DNA of 64,000 bases, from NCBI RefSeq assembly GCF_003352915.1, contig NZ_CP022314.1:577947-641946 (forward strand). The letters are read 5' to 3'. Numbering within the stretch: the stretch's first letter is position 1; every line of letters starts with the position of its first letter. A program made the position numbers and the translations under genes. Shown piece after piece: positions 17,349-25,455 of the stretch. Below the pieces are notes generated by a model, which did not search any database, was not told the DNA's origin, and saw only the letters and a program-made list of their open reading frames with translations. The stretch is from Arthrobacter sp. PM3. Its GTDB lineage: Bacteria > Actinomycetota > Actinomycetes > Actinomycetales > Micrococcaceae.

Positions 17349-18323
17349 TCACCACAGGGTCGCTTGGTTGGCCCGGCGCGCCACTGTGTTGAAGAAGAGC
17401 AGCAGCGCCAGGTTGAGGACGGAGTTGAACAGGCCGATCGCGGCCGAGTAGCTGAACTGTGCCTGCTGCAGACCCGCGTGGTAGACGTAGGTCTGGATGA
17501 TTTCGGAGTTCGAGAGATTCAGCGGCGTCTGCATCAGCAGCGCCTTCTCAAACCCGACGTTGAGCAGGTTGCCGATAGCCAGGATGAACAGGATCGTTAC
17601 CACCGGCATGATGCCGGGAAGGTCGATATGCCGGACCCGCTGCAGCTTGGAGGCGCCGTCGACCTTGGCCGCGTCGTGAAGCGCCGGATCGATGGCCGCC
17701 AGGGCCGCCAGGTACACGATCATGGAGAACCCGGCGTTCTGCCAGACGTCGGAGATGACGTAGATGGGCCGGAACCACTCCGCCGATCCCATAAAGAAGA
17801 CCGGTTCACCGCCGGCAAGCTGGATCGCGTTATTGACCAGTCCCGAGCGGGGAGACAGGACCACGAACATGATGCCCACGACCACGACAGTGGATATGAA
17901 CGCCGGCGAGTAGAGCACCGTCTGGGTGAACTTCTTGAACCTCTCACTCTGGAGCTGGTTGACCAGAAGCGCCAGGATGATCGGAATCGGAAAGGCCACC
18001 AGCAGGCCCAGAACGGCAATCCACAACGTGTTTCCGAGGACCTGGCCGAACTGGTACGAGTTCACGAACCGGACGAAGTGCGTCAGGCCCACCCACGGGC
18101 TGTCCGTGAAGCCTTTCGCCGGGTTGTAGTTCTTGAAGGCGATCTGCACGCCATACATCGGCCAGTATTTGAAGACCAGGATGTAGACAAGGGCGGGCGC
18201 AAGTAATACGTATAACTGCCAGGCCCGAAAAATTCTTTTCAGGCGCAGCGAAAAAGAAATCCTTCGCTGTGGCAACGGCGCCGCGGCAGGACGCCGGCGT
18301 AGGGCCGGGATGGTGCGGCTCAT
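17349..18323 (-). CDS. Oligosaccharide ABC permease, LplB type
   Basis: 324-residue partner permease. Features are an Arg-rich N-terminus, a first helix near residues 38-55, the YWPMYGVQIAFKNYNPAKGF loop diagnostic of LplB, and the EAA-type loop HDAAKVDGASKLQRVRHIDLPGI. The start ATG overlaps the LacI stop (ATGA) and has an AAGGAG ribosome site inside the end of lacI. A near-copy of the LacI-type operator lies within codons 33-38, at 18212-18227. Confidence 0.93.
   Translation of the reverse strand: MSRTIPALRRRPAAAPLPQRRISFSLRLKRIFRAWQLYVLLAPALVYILVFKYWPMYGVQIAFKNYNPAKGFTDSPWVGLTHFVRFVNSYQFGQVLGNTLWIAVLGLLVAFPIPIILALLVNQLQSERFKKFTQTVLYSPAFISTVVVVGIMFVVLSPRSGLVNNAIQLAGGEPVFFMGSAEWFRPIYVISDVWQNAGFSMIVYLAALAAIDPALHDAAKVDGASKLQRVRHIDLPGIMPVVTILFILAIGNLLNVGFEKALLMQTPLNLSNSEIIQTYVYHAGLQQAQFSYSAAIGLFNSVLNLALLLFFNTVARRANQATLW
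18212..18227. promoter_or_regulatory. Intragenic copy of LacI-type operator
   Basis: AGTAATACGTATAACT inside the first permease gene matches the operator upstream of lacI (AGTTATTCGTATAACT) at 14 of 16 bases and is itself symmetric at 14 of 16 positions around CG. It may act as an auxiliary operator for looping or as a roadblock. Confidence 0.55.
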
Positions 18324-19363
18324 GGCATCTCCTTAGGATGTGTCACTGAATTTCGTTCGATCAAAGGGCACTCCATGAGCTCGACCCGGCCACCGGGTTC
18401 CGCGCCCTGGAGGACAAGGTCGACGGCCCGACGTCCCATTGCCTCGAACGGCAGTTCAAGGGTGGTCAGCGCGGGCCTGAGGTGGGGGGCCAGGGTTTCC
18501 TGGTTGTCGAAACCGACGATTGAGAGATCGGCCGGGATGGAGAATCCCAGGGTGGCGGCCGCCTGGTATGCACCCCACGCCATCCGGTCCGTCCCGCAGA
18601 AAATAGCGGTGGGCCGGTAGGCGGCGGTGAGCAGGCTCGTGGCGTGCTCGAATCCGTCGGGTTCGGCGCCGTGTCCGAAGCGGACGAAGTCCGGAGCCAC
18701 TTCCAGCCCGTGCTCGAGCATGGCTTTGGAGTAGCCTGCGAAACGGCCAACCGCGGCCGGCAGCCCGCTCTCAAGACTGTCGTTGTTGATCAAGGCAATC
18801 CGGGTGTGGCCGGCGTCGATAAGGCGCCGGGTGGCCGTGTAGCCGCCCTTTTCCTCGTCGGGCGCGACACTGCTGAACCGCCCGCCGCGGTCCTCGGAGT
18901 TCAGGACCACCGACGGAACATCGCCGAGGACTTCAGGGACATCCAGTATCTGGTGGTACATGGACGCATAGACCACGCCCGCCACCTTGTAGGACAACAT
19001 CGTTTCCAGCGAGGCCGCTTCGAGCGCCCTGTCGCCTCCCGTATTGACGGTCAGCAGCAGGAGTCCGGACTCCCACGCCCGGTCCTGGGCGGCCTCAATG
19101 ATGCGTCCGGCGAACGGTGACGACGCCACGAAGTCGCCGACAAAGCCGATCATCCCGGCAACGCCCTCGCGCAGCACCTTCGCGTGGGCGTTAGTGCGGT
19201 ACCCGAGCCGATCCACGGCATCACGCACCCGCCGACGGGTGTCCTCCGAAAAACGCGATCCGGAGGCGGAGTTTAAGACCAAGGACACAGTGGCCTGCGA
19301 TACACCGGCAGCAGCGGCGACATCATTCATCGTCGGCCCCGACTTGGGCCTCAACCCGGCCAT
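18320..19363 (-). CDS. LacI-family repressor of the fructan operon
   Basis: 347-residue regulator. The N-terminal helix-turn-helix reads TMNDVAAAAGVSQATVSLVLN, followed by the hinge helix region TRRRVRDAVDRLGYRTNAHAK, and then the periplasmic-binding-protein-like sensor domain, which includes STVGF-like stretches such as LSIVGFDNQETLAPHLRPALTTLELP. The sensor is expected to bind a sugar or oligosaccharide effector. It is the first gene of the operon and its stop overlaps the first permease start, so it controls its own synthesis. The ATG at 19363 is preferred over the GTG at 19369 because AAGGAGG stands five bases before it. Confidence 0.93.
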   Translation of the reverse strand: MAGLRPKSGPTMNDVAAAAGVSQATVSLVLNSASGSRFSEDTRRRVRDAVDRLGYRTNAHAKVLREGVAGMIGFVGDFVASSPFAGRIIEAAQDRAWESGLLLLTVNTGGDRALEAASLETMLSYKVAGVVYASMYHQILDVPEVLGDVPSVVLNSEDRGGRFSSVAPDEEKGGYTATRRLIDAGHTRIALINNDSLESGLPAAVGRFAGYSKAMLEHGLEVAPDFVRFGHGAEPDGFEHATSLLTAAYRPTAIFCGTDRMAWGAYQAAATLGFSIPADLSIVGFDNQETLAPHLRPALTTLELPFEAMGRRAVDLVLQGAEPGGRVELMECPLIERNSVTHPKEMP

Positions 19364-19393
19364 GGGCACCTCCTTGGGCCACTAGTCTGTAAA

Positions 19394-19409
19394 AGTTATT
19401 CGTATAACT
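19394..19409. promoter_or_regulatory. LacI-type operator upstream of fructan operon
   Basis: AGTTATTCGTATAACT is a 16-nt dyad, symmetric except at the two positions flanking the central CG, which is the usual form of LacI-family operators. It lies 31 bases before the lacI start, within the expected promoter zone. Confidence 0.75.
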
Positions 19410-19647
19410 CCCGATGAACTGTAGCGTGTGTCACAGCGCTGGTCAAGATGACGGACGGAATCCCCGCGCGGCGAGCGACGGCAGCCGCCAGCACCCTCGT
19501 CACTGGAAGCCGACGACAAAGAGCGCCACCCTCCGATGCCATAATCGAGACCCCACCCCCAGCGTTAATCCATTCGGTGTATTATTCTGGACCAACAATC
19601 CACTCTTCGTGCGCGTCCCTCCCTGAGCGCAAGACCAAGGAGCCGCC

Positions 19648-20601
19648 GTGAGCCTTCCGGATCAAGCCATGGAGCAGAAGGCCCCCGGCAGACGGCCAAG
19701 CCGGCCTCCGGTCCGCGATGCCGGGTGGGGGTGTCTGACCGGGATCCTGGCCGGGGTGCTCGGCCTGGGACCTTGGCTGGTAACCGGTGCCCACCTCCCG
19801 CTGCAGAACATGTGGGGCGCGGAGGCCGGTCCGGACCAGATGCCTGTGGCGTTGCTGCCGCTGAGCCAGTACCAGCTCACCACGATCGTGGCCCTCCTTA
19901 CCGTGGGAGGCGCGGCCGCCGGACTCGCGGTGCGCATCTGGTCCCCCGCCCGACGGCGGCTGGTCGTGTGGTGCGCGGCCGCCGGCGTTCTCGTGGTCCA
20001 GGTCGCGGCGGCCGTCCAGTCATTCACCGTGCTCGACGCCGGCCTGAAGGACGGAACGATGGCGAGCCTCTACGTCGCCGGGCTGCTCGCGGGGGTGACC
20101 GCGTCCATCGCGGCGGCCCTCGTAGCGCTCCTGCTGCTCTCGTCGAGGTCCCGAAGCCTAACGGCCTTGGGCGCCGGCCTCATGGCAGTGCCGTTCGCAT
20201 CGTGGGCCTTGCTGTGGGTTGTCGCCTTCGTGGGGCGCACCAATATCCCCCTCGCAGTGCCGACAATCGGCCAGTGGATTCCCGCGGTCATCGTCGGCTG
20301 CGTCCTGGCATGGTGCGGCCTTCGACCCGCGCGGCGGGCCGCGGTGTGGGCCGTCGACCTTGCACTGTTGTGGGTGGTTCCCGCCGTGTTCACCTCCGTC
20401 AACTACGTCCTCGGGACGCGCATGCTGGCCGGCGACCTGCAGGAGATGCTGTTGATGAGCCAGCAAATCCTGGCGGCAACACTCGGACCTGCGGGGGGCG
20501 CAGCTCCCAAAGTACTGCTGGCCTTGGTCATCGCGTTGGCGGGACTGGGCGCCAAATCACTTGTGGCCCGCCGAAAGCGGGCTGCGCCCACCGCGAGCTG
20601 A
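19648..20601 (+). CDS. Multi-pass membrane protein of unknown function
   Basis: 317-residue integral membrane protein with about seven hydrophobic segments (for example near residues 27-45, 80-100, 108-128, 140-165, 170-195, 205-222 and 235-255) and Arg-rich cytoplasmic loops such as WSPARRRLVVW. It has no motif I recognise. The GTG start has a good AAGGAG site. TATTAT at about 19578 could be its -10 element. It stands apart from its neighbours, and no function can be assigned. Confidence 0.75.
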   Translation: MSLPDQAMEQKAPGRRPSRPPVRDAGWGCLTGILAGVLGLGPWLVTGAHLPLQNMWGAEAGPDQMPVALLPLSQYQLTTIVALLTVGGAAAGLAVRIWSPARRRLVVWCAAAGVLVVQVAAAVQSFTVLDAGLKDGTMASLYVAGLLAGVTASIAAALVALLLLSSRSRSLTALGAGLMAVPFASWALLWVVAFVGRTNIPLAVPTIGQWIPAVIVGCVLAWCGLRPARRAAVWAVDLALLWVVPAVFTSVNYVLGTRMLAGDLQEMLLMSQQILAATLGPAGGAAPKVLLALVIALAGLGAKSLVARRKRAAPTAS

Positions 20602-20745
20602 TGACGGGTTCAGGGGCCGGCATCAGGAACCTGATGGCACTCCCGAGCACGATGCCTTTAGCGGGAAAACAAGGAGCCCCTCCGACGTTGGATATCCTCG
20701 GCGCGGCATCAGAAAATCCCAACGACGCAAGCGCACAGTAAGAGT

Positions 20746-21228
20746 ATGAAATCACTACTAAGCGACGAAGTGGTCGCCGTACGTGGCGTCCTTACCGATA
20801 CACACCCAGTCGACTTCCATGCCCTTGGCGTAACCGGCGCCATTGACCGCCTGGCGTTTCCCTTGCGCGAGAGCGGAACCGTGGTGCACCTGGAGACTCC
20901 GCACCACATGATGGAAGTAGACCGGCAATCCGCCACGCTCCTGTACCGGGCAGCGCAGGAGCTCCTCAGCAATGTCTACAAATTCGCTCAGGCGTCAGAG
21001 GTGACCGTCCGGCTGGGCTGCGTCACGCGGGGCATGAGCCACGGCGTTCAGCTCAAAGTAACCGACGACGGCCGTGGATTCGACGTGCCGGCAAGCATGA
21101 TCGGTCGGCACACCGGCATGGGCCTGCGCCTCATGCGCCTGACCGTAGGCCTTGCCGGCGGAGATGTGACCGTCGATTCGTCCACCGACGCCGGAACCTG
21201 CGTGACGATAACCCTGCCCCTGGACTAA
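20746..21228 (+). CDS. Truncated NarL-type histidine kinase (ATPase domain only)
   Basis: 160-residue protein that begins inside the second dimerisation helix of a two-component sensor (VRGVLTDTHPVDFHALGV) and continues with a complete-looking HATPase domain: N-box YRAAQELLSNVYKFA, G1 box DDGRGFD, G2 box GMGLRLM, ending TITLPLD. The phospho-accepting His, sensor and membrane regions are absent and no response regulator is adjacent. It is probably a 5'-truncated remnant that has stayed open. The alternative is a stand-alone ATP-binding regulator. The N-box normally reads EALTN or EALNN with Asn and His-Ala after it; here it is LLSNVYKFAQ, close but divergent. Confidence 0.65.
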   Translation: MKSLLSDEVVAVRGVLTDTHPVDFHALGVTGAIDRLAFPLRESGTVVHLETPHHMMEVDRQSATLLYRAAQELLSNVYKFAQASEVTVRLGCVTRGMSHGVQLKVTDDGRGFDVPASMIGRHTGMGLRLMRLTVGLAGGDVTVDSSTDAGTCVTITLPLD

Positions 21229-21312
21229 CATCCACTGCGCGGTCATTCTGCCCGTGACCAGCAGGCCATCCAGCGGCACTCCGGCGACTCGTCACCGGAG
21301 TGCCAACCCGGG

Positions 21313-22359
21313 CTATGCCTGGTGCGGAACCACCACCGCGCGGGCGCTCAGCTGGCCGGCGGCCAGCTTGCGATAGGCAGTGAGTCCGTCCTCGAGGGAA
21401 AAGGTCTCGATCTCAGGGACAATCTGCCCCGCCCTGTACATGTCCACCACTTCGTGGAGTTCCTCGATGGTGCCCCAGTATGTGTTGGTGATGGTGGACT
21501 CGTAGGGGGTGTTGAAGAAGGTCCATTCGTGTACGCCGCCGGCAATCCCGACGACGGTCAGCCGACCACCCTGTGCCATTGAGCCGGTGGCAGTGGCGAT
21601 CGTGGGAGTGAGGCCGACAAAGTCGAAGGCCGCGTCCACACCGCGACCGCCCGTGATTTCCCGGATCCGCGCAATTTGGTCGGGACCGCCAGGCACCGTG
21701 ACGGCACCTGCCGCTTCGGCCTTGGCCATCGCCTCGGGCTTCATATCGGTGGCAATGATGGTGGCGCCGGTCAGTGCCTTGAGGATCTGGACGGCGATCT
21801 GGCCCAGGCCGCCCAACCCGACCACCAGCGCGAACCTGCCGCCGCCGTTCAGGTGCGGCAGGGCCGTCTTGATGGCGTGGTACGGGGTCAGGGCGGCGTC
21901 TGCCAGTGGTGCCGCGGCGATGGGGTCCGCATCGCCGAGCGGGATCAGGTTGCGGACGGGGACGGTGACGTATTCGGCCATTCCGCCGTCGCGTCCCAGT
22001 CCAATGCCCAGGTAGGGGTTCGTTGAGGCGTTCTCGCAGTACGTGTCCTGGCCGCGGGAACAGGCTTTACAGTGGCCGCAACCGATGGGTCCGTACACCA
22101 GGTAGGCGCCGCCCACCTCGATGCCATCAACGCCGGGGCCCAGCTCCTCAACCCATCCCGAGTTCTCGTGGCCCAGCACGAAGCCCTTGGTCATGTTCCC
22201 GGGAACCTCTGCGGTGAAGTCCTCGAAGATGCTGACGTCCGAATGGCAGGCACCCGCTCCGGCCACCTTCAGCAACGCCTCGCCCGGTCCGGGCACGGGC
22301 CGGGGCACGTCCTCGAGTTCGGGGAACTGCTTCCACTCCTTGAATACGATCGCTCGCAT
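21313..22359 (-). CDS. Zinc-dependent alcohol dehydrogenase
   Basis: 348-residue medium-chain dehydrogenase. The catalytic zinc site is GACHSD with a later GHENSGWVEE. The structural zinc lobe has all four Cys (CGHCKACSRGQDTYC). The nucleotide fold has GLGGLGQIAVQ, and the following acidic residue is in TDMKPE, suggesting NAD. ATG at 22359 is chosen because GAAGGGC precedes it; an in-frame start at 22386 lacks a ribosome site. It lies 45 bases downstream of the SDR gene on the same strand, so the pair may oxidise one alcohol or ketone in two steps under the TetR regulator. Confidence 0.93.
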   Translation of the reverse strand: MRAIVFKEWKQFPELEDVPRPVPGPGEALLKVAGAGACHSDVSIFEDFTAEVPGNMTKGFVLGHENSGWVEELGPGVDGIEVGGAYLVYGPIGCGHCKACSRGQDTYCENASTNPYLGIGLGRDGGMAEYVTVPVRNLIPLGDADPIAAAPLADAALTPYHAIKTALPHLNGGGRFALVVGLGGLGQIAVQILKALTGATIIATDMKPEAMAKAEAAGAVTVPGGPDQIARIREITGGRGVDAAFDFVGLTPTIATATGSMAQGGRLTVVGIAGGVHEWTFFNTPYESTITNTYWGTIEELHEVVDMYRAGQIVPEIETFSLEDGLTAYRKLAAGQLSARAVVVPHQA

Positions 22360-22403
22360 GTAATGCCCTTCTTCTCTCTGTTGCATTGTCTTTGGTGACT
22401 AGA

Positions 22404-23144
22404 TCAGCGGGCGGTGTATCCGCCGTCGACCACCAGTTCGGAACCCGTCATGAAAGCCGCATCGTCGCTTGCTGCGAAAAGGATGACGGCGGCGACGTCT
22501 TCCGGACGGCCCAGCCGGGCCATGGGAGTGGTGTCGGTCAGGAGCTTGCGGTCGGTGTCGCCGAGGATCGGGGTGTCGATGAAGCCAGGGTGCACGGAGT
22601 TGACCCGGACGCCTTCCGTGGCCCACCCGAGCGCGGTGTTCTTAGTCAACGTGCGGACGGCGCCCTTGGCCGCGGCGTACGCCGGCGAGGTGCCGAACCC
22701 TCCCACGATGCCAAACATGGAGGACACATTGACCACAGCGCCGTTGCCGGAGGCCTTCAGGGCAGCCGCCGCGGCTTTCTCACCGAGGAATACGCTGGTC
22801 TGCGTCACGGCCACCACCCTGTTATAGGTCTCGGCGCTGGTTTCCTCGATGGACTGGTTGTCGCCAATGCCGGCGTTGTTGACCAGCACATCGAGCCGGC
22901 CGAATTCCTCGAGGGCAAAGGCCACGACGCCGGCCCAGCCGGACTCGATGGTCACGTCCAGGTGGAAGGCCCGGGCATGGCCGCCCGCGGCGTCAATCTC
23001 CGAAACGACCTGCGCGGCCAGTCCGTCCTGGATGTCCGCGACGACGACGGACCCGCCTTCCGCGGCAAAGCGGACAGCGGTGGCCCGGCCGATGCCGCTG
23101 GCACCTCCGGTAACGATGCCGACTCGTCCGTCAAAACGGGACAT
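22404..23144 (-). CDS. Short-chain dehydrogenase/reductase
   Basis: 246-residue classical SDR. The cofactor motif is GGASGIGRA (about residues 12-20), followed by NNAG, a Ser in NVSSMFG and the catalytic YAAAK. Asp in VVADIQDG after strand 2 suggests NAD. It is the first gene of a two-gene unit with the alcohol dehydrogenase and is divergent from a TetR regulator with a shared palindrome between them. Substrate cannot be read from sequence. Confidence 0.93.
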   Translation of the reverse strand: MSRFDGRVGIVTGGASGIGRATAVRFAAEGGSVVVADIQDGLAAQVVSEIDAAGGHARAFHLDVTIESGWAGVVAFALEEFGRLDVLVNNAGIGDNQSIEETSAETYNRVVAVTQTSVFLGEKAAAAALKASGNGAVVNVSSMFGIVGGFGTSPAYAAAKGAVRTLTKNTALGWATEGVRVNSVHPGFIDTPILGDTDRKLLTDTTPMARLGRPEDVAAVILFAASDDAAFMTGSELVVDGGYTAR

Positions 23145-23191
23145 GGTGCTTCCTTTCCGCAGTGGGCCGGATCTCGCGAGGGCCCAAATCG

Positions 23192-23215
23192 ACTATCCGA
23201 CATATGTTGGATAGT
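23192..23215. promoter_or_regulatory. TetR operator between SDR and tetR genes
   Basis: ACTATCCGACATATGTTGGATAGT-type dyad, 24 nt, symmetric at all but one pair of positions with CATATG at the centre. It lies in the 141-nt gap between the divergent genes, placed to control both promoters. Confidence 0.8.
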
Positions 23216-23285
23216 TAGAACGGTACGCTCGAAGTGGCGGTTTATCCACCGCCAGGGGCGAACATCACCCGGGAGTGTGACCTGC

Positions 23286-23900
23286 ATGACATTGCAACCG
23301 AGACGGGGTAGCGAGGCGCCAGTGCTTCGTGACCCGAGGGCTCTGCGCAGCCGGGAAAGGCTGGCTGCTGCAATCTTGGACCTGGCAGCCGAGCACGACG
23401 CCGGAACGCTGACCGCCGGGCAAGTCGCCGCGGCCGCCGGGGTCAACAGGTCAACGTTCTACCAGCACGCCGCCTCCCCCGCCGCGCTGCTCCGGCAGGT
23501 CCTCTCCGAAGAGCTGGACGCCCTCCGCACAGAGCACCTTAGTGCCGGCGGTGACATCAGCCCGGCCATCGCCGCGGTCACGGCCGATGTCGTCCGGCAC
23601 GTGGACCGGCACCGTTCCATCTACCGCCGGGGACTTGTTACCGAGGCCGGCGCTGGCGGGCTGCACGCCATGCTCGGATCCCACTTTGAGGCCTCTGTCC
23701 ACCTCCTGCTTGAACAGCGAGCCATTGCGGTCCCGACACCCGGCGGCCGCGAAGTCCCGCCGCCCATGGTGGCCCGGTTCATCGCCTACGGCGTCGTCGG
23801 CGCGCTGGAGTCACGCCTGTTGGAGGCGTCGCCCCGCCCCGTCGAGGAATTCCTCGCGGACCTACGCGAACTGCTTCCGGATTGGTGGCCGATCGGCTGA
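23286..23900 (+). CDS. TetR-family transcriptional regulator
   Basis: 204-residue repressor. The helix-turn-helix is in LTAGQVAAAAGVNRSTFYQHAASPAALL (residues about 45-72), the classical TetR form. The remaining helices form the ligand-binding and dimer domain. Start chosen at the ATG following GGGAGTG; the open frame extends far upstream but that part runs through the SDR gene. Divergent orientation and the shared 24-nt palindrome indicate control of the SDR-ADH pair and of itself, with release by an unknown small molecule. Confidence 0.9.
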   Translation: MTLQPRRGSEAPVLRDPRALRSRERLAAAILDLAAEHDAGTLTAGQVAAAAGVNRSTFYQHAASPAALLRQVLSEELDALRTEHLSAGGDISPAIAAVTADVVRHVDRHRSIYRRGLVTEAGAGGLHAMLGSHFEASVHLLLEQRAIAVPTPGGREVPPPMVARFIAYGVVGALESRLLEASPRPVEEFLADLRELLPDWWPIG

Positions 23901-23941
23901 GGGGACACTTCCTGACGGGACGGCACCACCCGGCCGGCGCC

Positions 23942-24380
23942 CTATAAAGCCGTTACGGCGCCGGTGGCGGAGGTTTGAGGAGTTAGGGCCGAACCGTCCC
24001 GGGAGAAGGTGAGCGGGACGCCATAGAAGTCCATCACAACGATGCCGGTCGCGAGGATGGCCGTAACGTTCGTGACGAACAGCAATAGCGCCCCCAGCGA
24101 CTGAGTGCATGCCTCCGATTCAAGCGTCAGGCCCACAACAACCAGAGGCGGGACCAGCGATATCGCGATCGCAACGCCTGGAAGAGTGTCAGCGATGTCC
24201 CTGCAGACCAGGGCGATCGATCCGACAACTCCCGTCCCGAGCGCGGCAAGCAGGTCAACCAGGCCGGGGCTGACCCGGCCGGAAACCTAAGAGTTTGTGG
24301 CCGCAACGACGTCGTTGACGGCGAGCATTCCTACCGCGAAGCCGATAGCAATCGAGACCGCTGCTCCGGGCCACGGTCCT
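23942..24380 (-). pseudogene. Decayed DUF389-type membrane protein
   Basis: Minus-strand remnant in at least two frames. One frame (to about 24289) reads VDLLAALGTGVVGSIALVC, then DTLPGVAIAISLVPPLVVVGL and GALLLFVTNVTAILATGIVV, which is the conserved core of DUF389 membrane proteins (Pro-Gly-Val-Ala-Ile and LLLFxTN). An upstream frame (AAVSIAIGFAVGMLAV, about 24290-24380) matches the preceding helix, but is separated by a stop and frameshift. The 5' part is gone. Confidence 0.7.
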
Positions 24381-24421
24381 CCCCCTGAAGGTTTTACATT
24401 CCGGAAACGCAAAGGTATGCC

Positions 24422-24465
24422 TGCAAGCGCATTTGCAGAGTATGTTAGATGCAATTCCACTTGCA
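24422..24465 (+). promoter_or_regulatory. Paired RpiR-type operator TGCAA-N6-TTGCA
   Basis: Two copies of TGCAA-N6-TTGCA lie at 24422-24437 and 24450-24465, centre to centre 28 nt apart, upstream of the RpiR gene. A possible -10 TATGTT (24441-24446) sits between them. Tandem dyads spaced by whole-turn distances are common for SIS-domain regulators. Confidence 0.65.
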
Positions 24466-24494
24466 AAGTGATCCGCGTTACAGAATGGACCCCC

Positions 24495-25394
24495 GTGCAC
24501 AACACCCCCACCCCCGGCGACGCCCGCCCGGAAAACGACACCGAGCGCCCGGCCGGATCCTACGCCTGGGTGGGCGACGCTCTGCCGGATCTGCCGCTGA
24601 CCAAGGCCCAGAGCCGGGTTGTGGAGGTCATTGTTCGGAATCCTCAACTCTCCTCCTATGCGGACATCGCGGAGATCGCCCAGCGGGCGGACGTGAACAG
24701 CTCTTCCGTAGTCCGCACCGCGCAGCACCTCGGGTACCGGGGCTGGCCCGACCTGCAGCGCGAACTCCGTTCCCGCTACCTGGTCATGATCTCCACCGAG
24801 GACACCCTCACTGTGCACGGCGAAACCCGCAGCCCGCTCCACGAGGCCATCACCCATGACATCGAGAACCTTCGCCTGACCCTGGATTCCAACACCCCCG
24901 AGGAAGCCCAAGCCGCAATCGCCGCACTGGCAGAGGCCAAATCCATCACCGTCGTCGGCATCGGCTCCTTCGCCGGGCCTGCCGGCGTCATGGCCCATCT
25001 CGGCTCCACCATGGGCTATCCCATCACCCTGGAAAACCGTGCCGGACCACATCTGGCGTCGAGCACCAACAGCCTCGGCCCGGGCGACGTCCTGGTGGTG
25101 ATCAACATGTGGCGTTCGGTGAAGCAGATCATCGTCGCCGCCGAGGCCGCCAAGCAGGCCGGCGCCACTGTCATCGCCATCAGCGACCAGCGCCGCGGCC
25201 GGCTGGCCACCGCGGCAGATCACCTGTTGGTGGTGGCGTCCGAGGGCATCTCCTTCTTTCAGTCCGTCACCGCCGCAAACTCCCTCATCTATGGGCTGCT
25301 CGCCGGCATGGAAGCGGCCCACCCGGAGCGCAGCCGGGCCACCATCCGCCGCACCCAGCAACTCTGGAAAGACCTGGACATCTACCTCGACTAG
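24495..25394 (+). CDS. MurR/RpiR-family transcriptional regulator
   Basis: 299-residue regulator. The N-terminal HTH_6 domain (LTKAQSRVVEVIVRNPQLSSYADIAEIAQRADVNSSSVVRTAQHLGYRGWPDLQREL) is followed by an SIS domain (ITVVGIGSFAGPAGVMAHLGSTMGY to GATVIAISDQ) that usually binds phosphosugars or other anionic metabolites. GTG at 24495 is preferred to upstream in-frame starts, because the operator pair and the possible -10 lie at 24422-24465. It heads a gene set on the same strand: beta-hydroxyacid dehydrogenase, aldehyde dehydrogenase, M20 hydrolase and DUF3100 protein, which it probably controls. Ribosome site is weak. Confidence 0.85.
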   Translation: MHNTPTPGDARPENDTERPAGSYAWVGDALPDLPLTKAQSRVVEVIVRNPQLSSYADIAEIAQRADVNSSSVVRTAQHLGYRGWPDLQRELRSRYLVMISTEDTLTVHGETRSPLHEAITHDIENLRLTLDSNTPEEAQAAIAALAEAKSITVVGIGSFAGPAGVMAHLGSTMGYPITLENRAGPHLASSTNSLGPGDVLVVINMWRSVKQIIVAAEAAKQAGATVIAISDQRRGRLATAADHLLVVASEGISFFQSVTAANSLIYGLLAGMEAAHPERSRATIRRTQQLWKDLDIYLD

Positions 25395-25455
25395 GCGCCC
25401 AGCACTCACGGAAACACCCAGCACGACTCATCACCAACGCCTCAGGAGTACCACT

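Noticed and set aside
22386..23285. N-terminal extension of the TetR gene
   Set aside because: The frame is open, but this part runs antisense through the SDR gene, and a good ATG with ribosome site exists at 23286.
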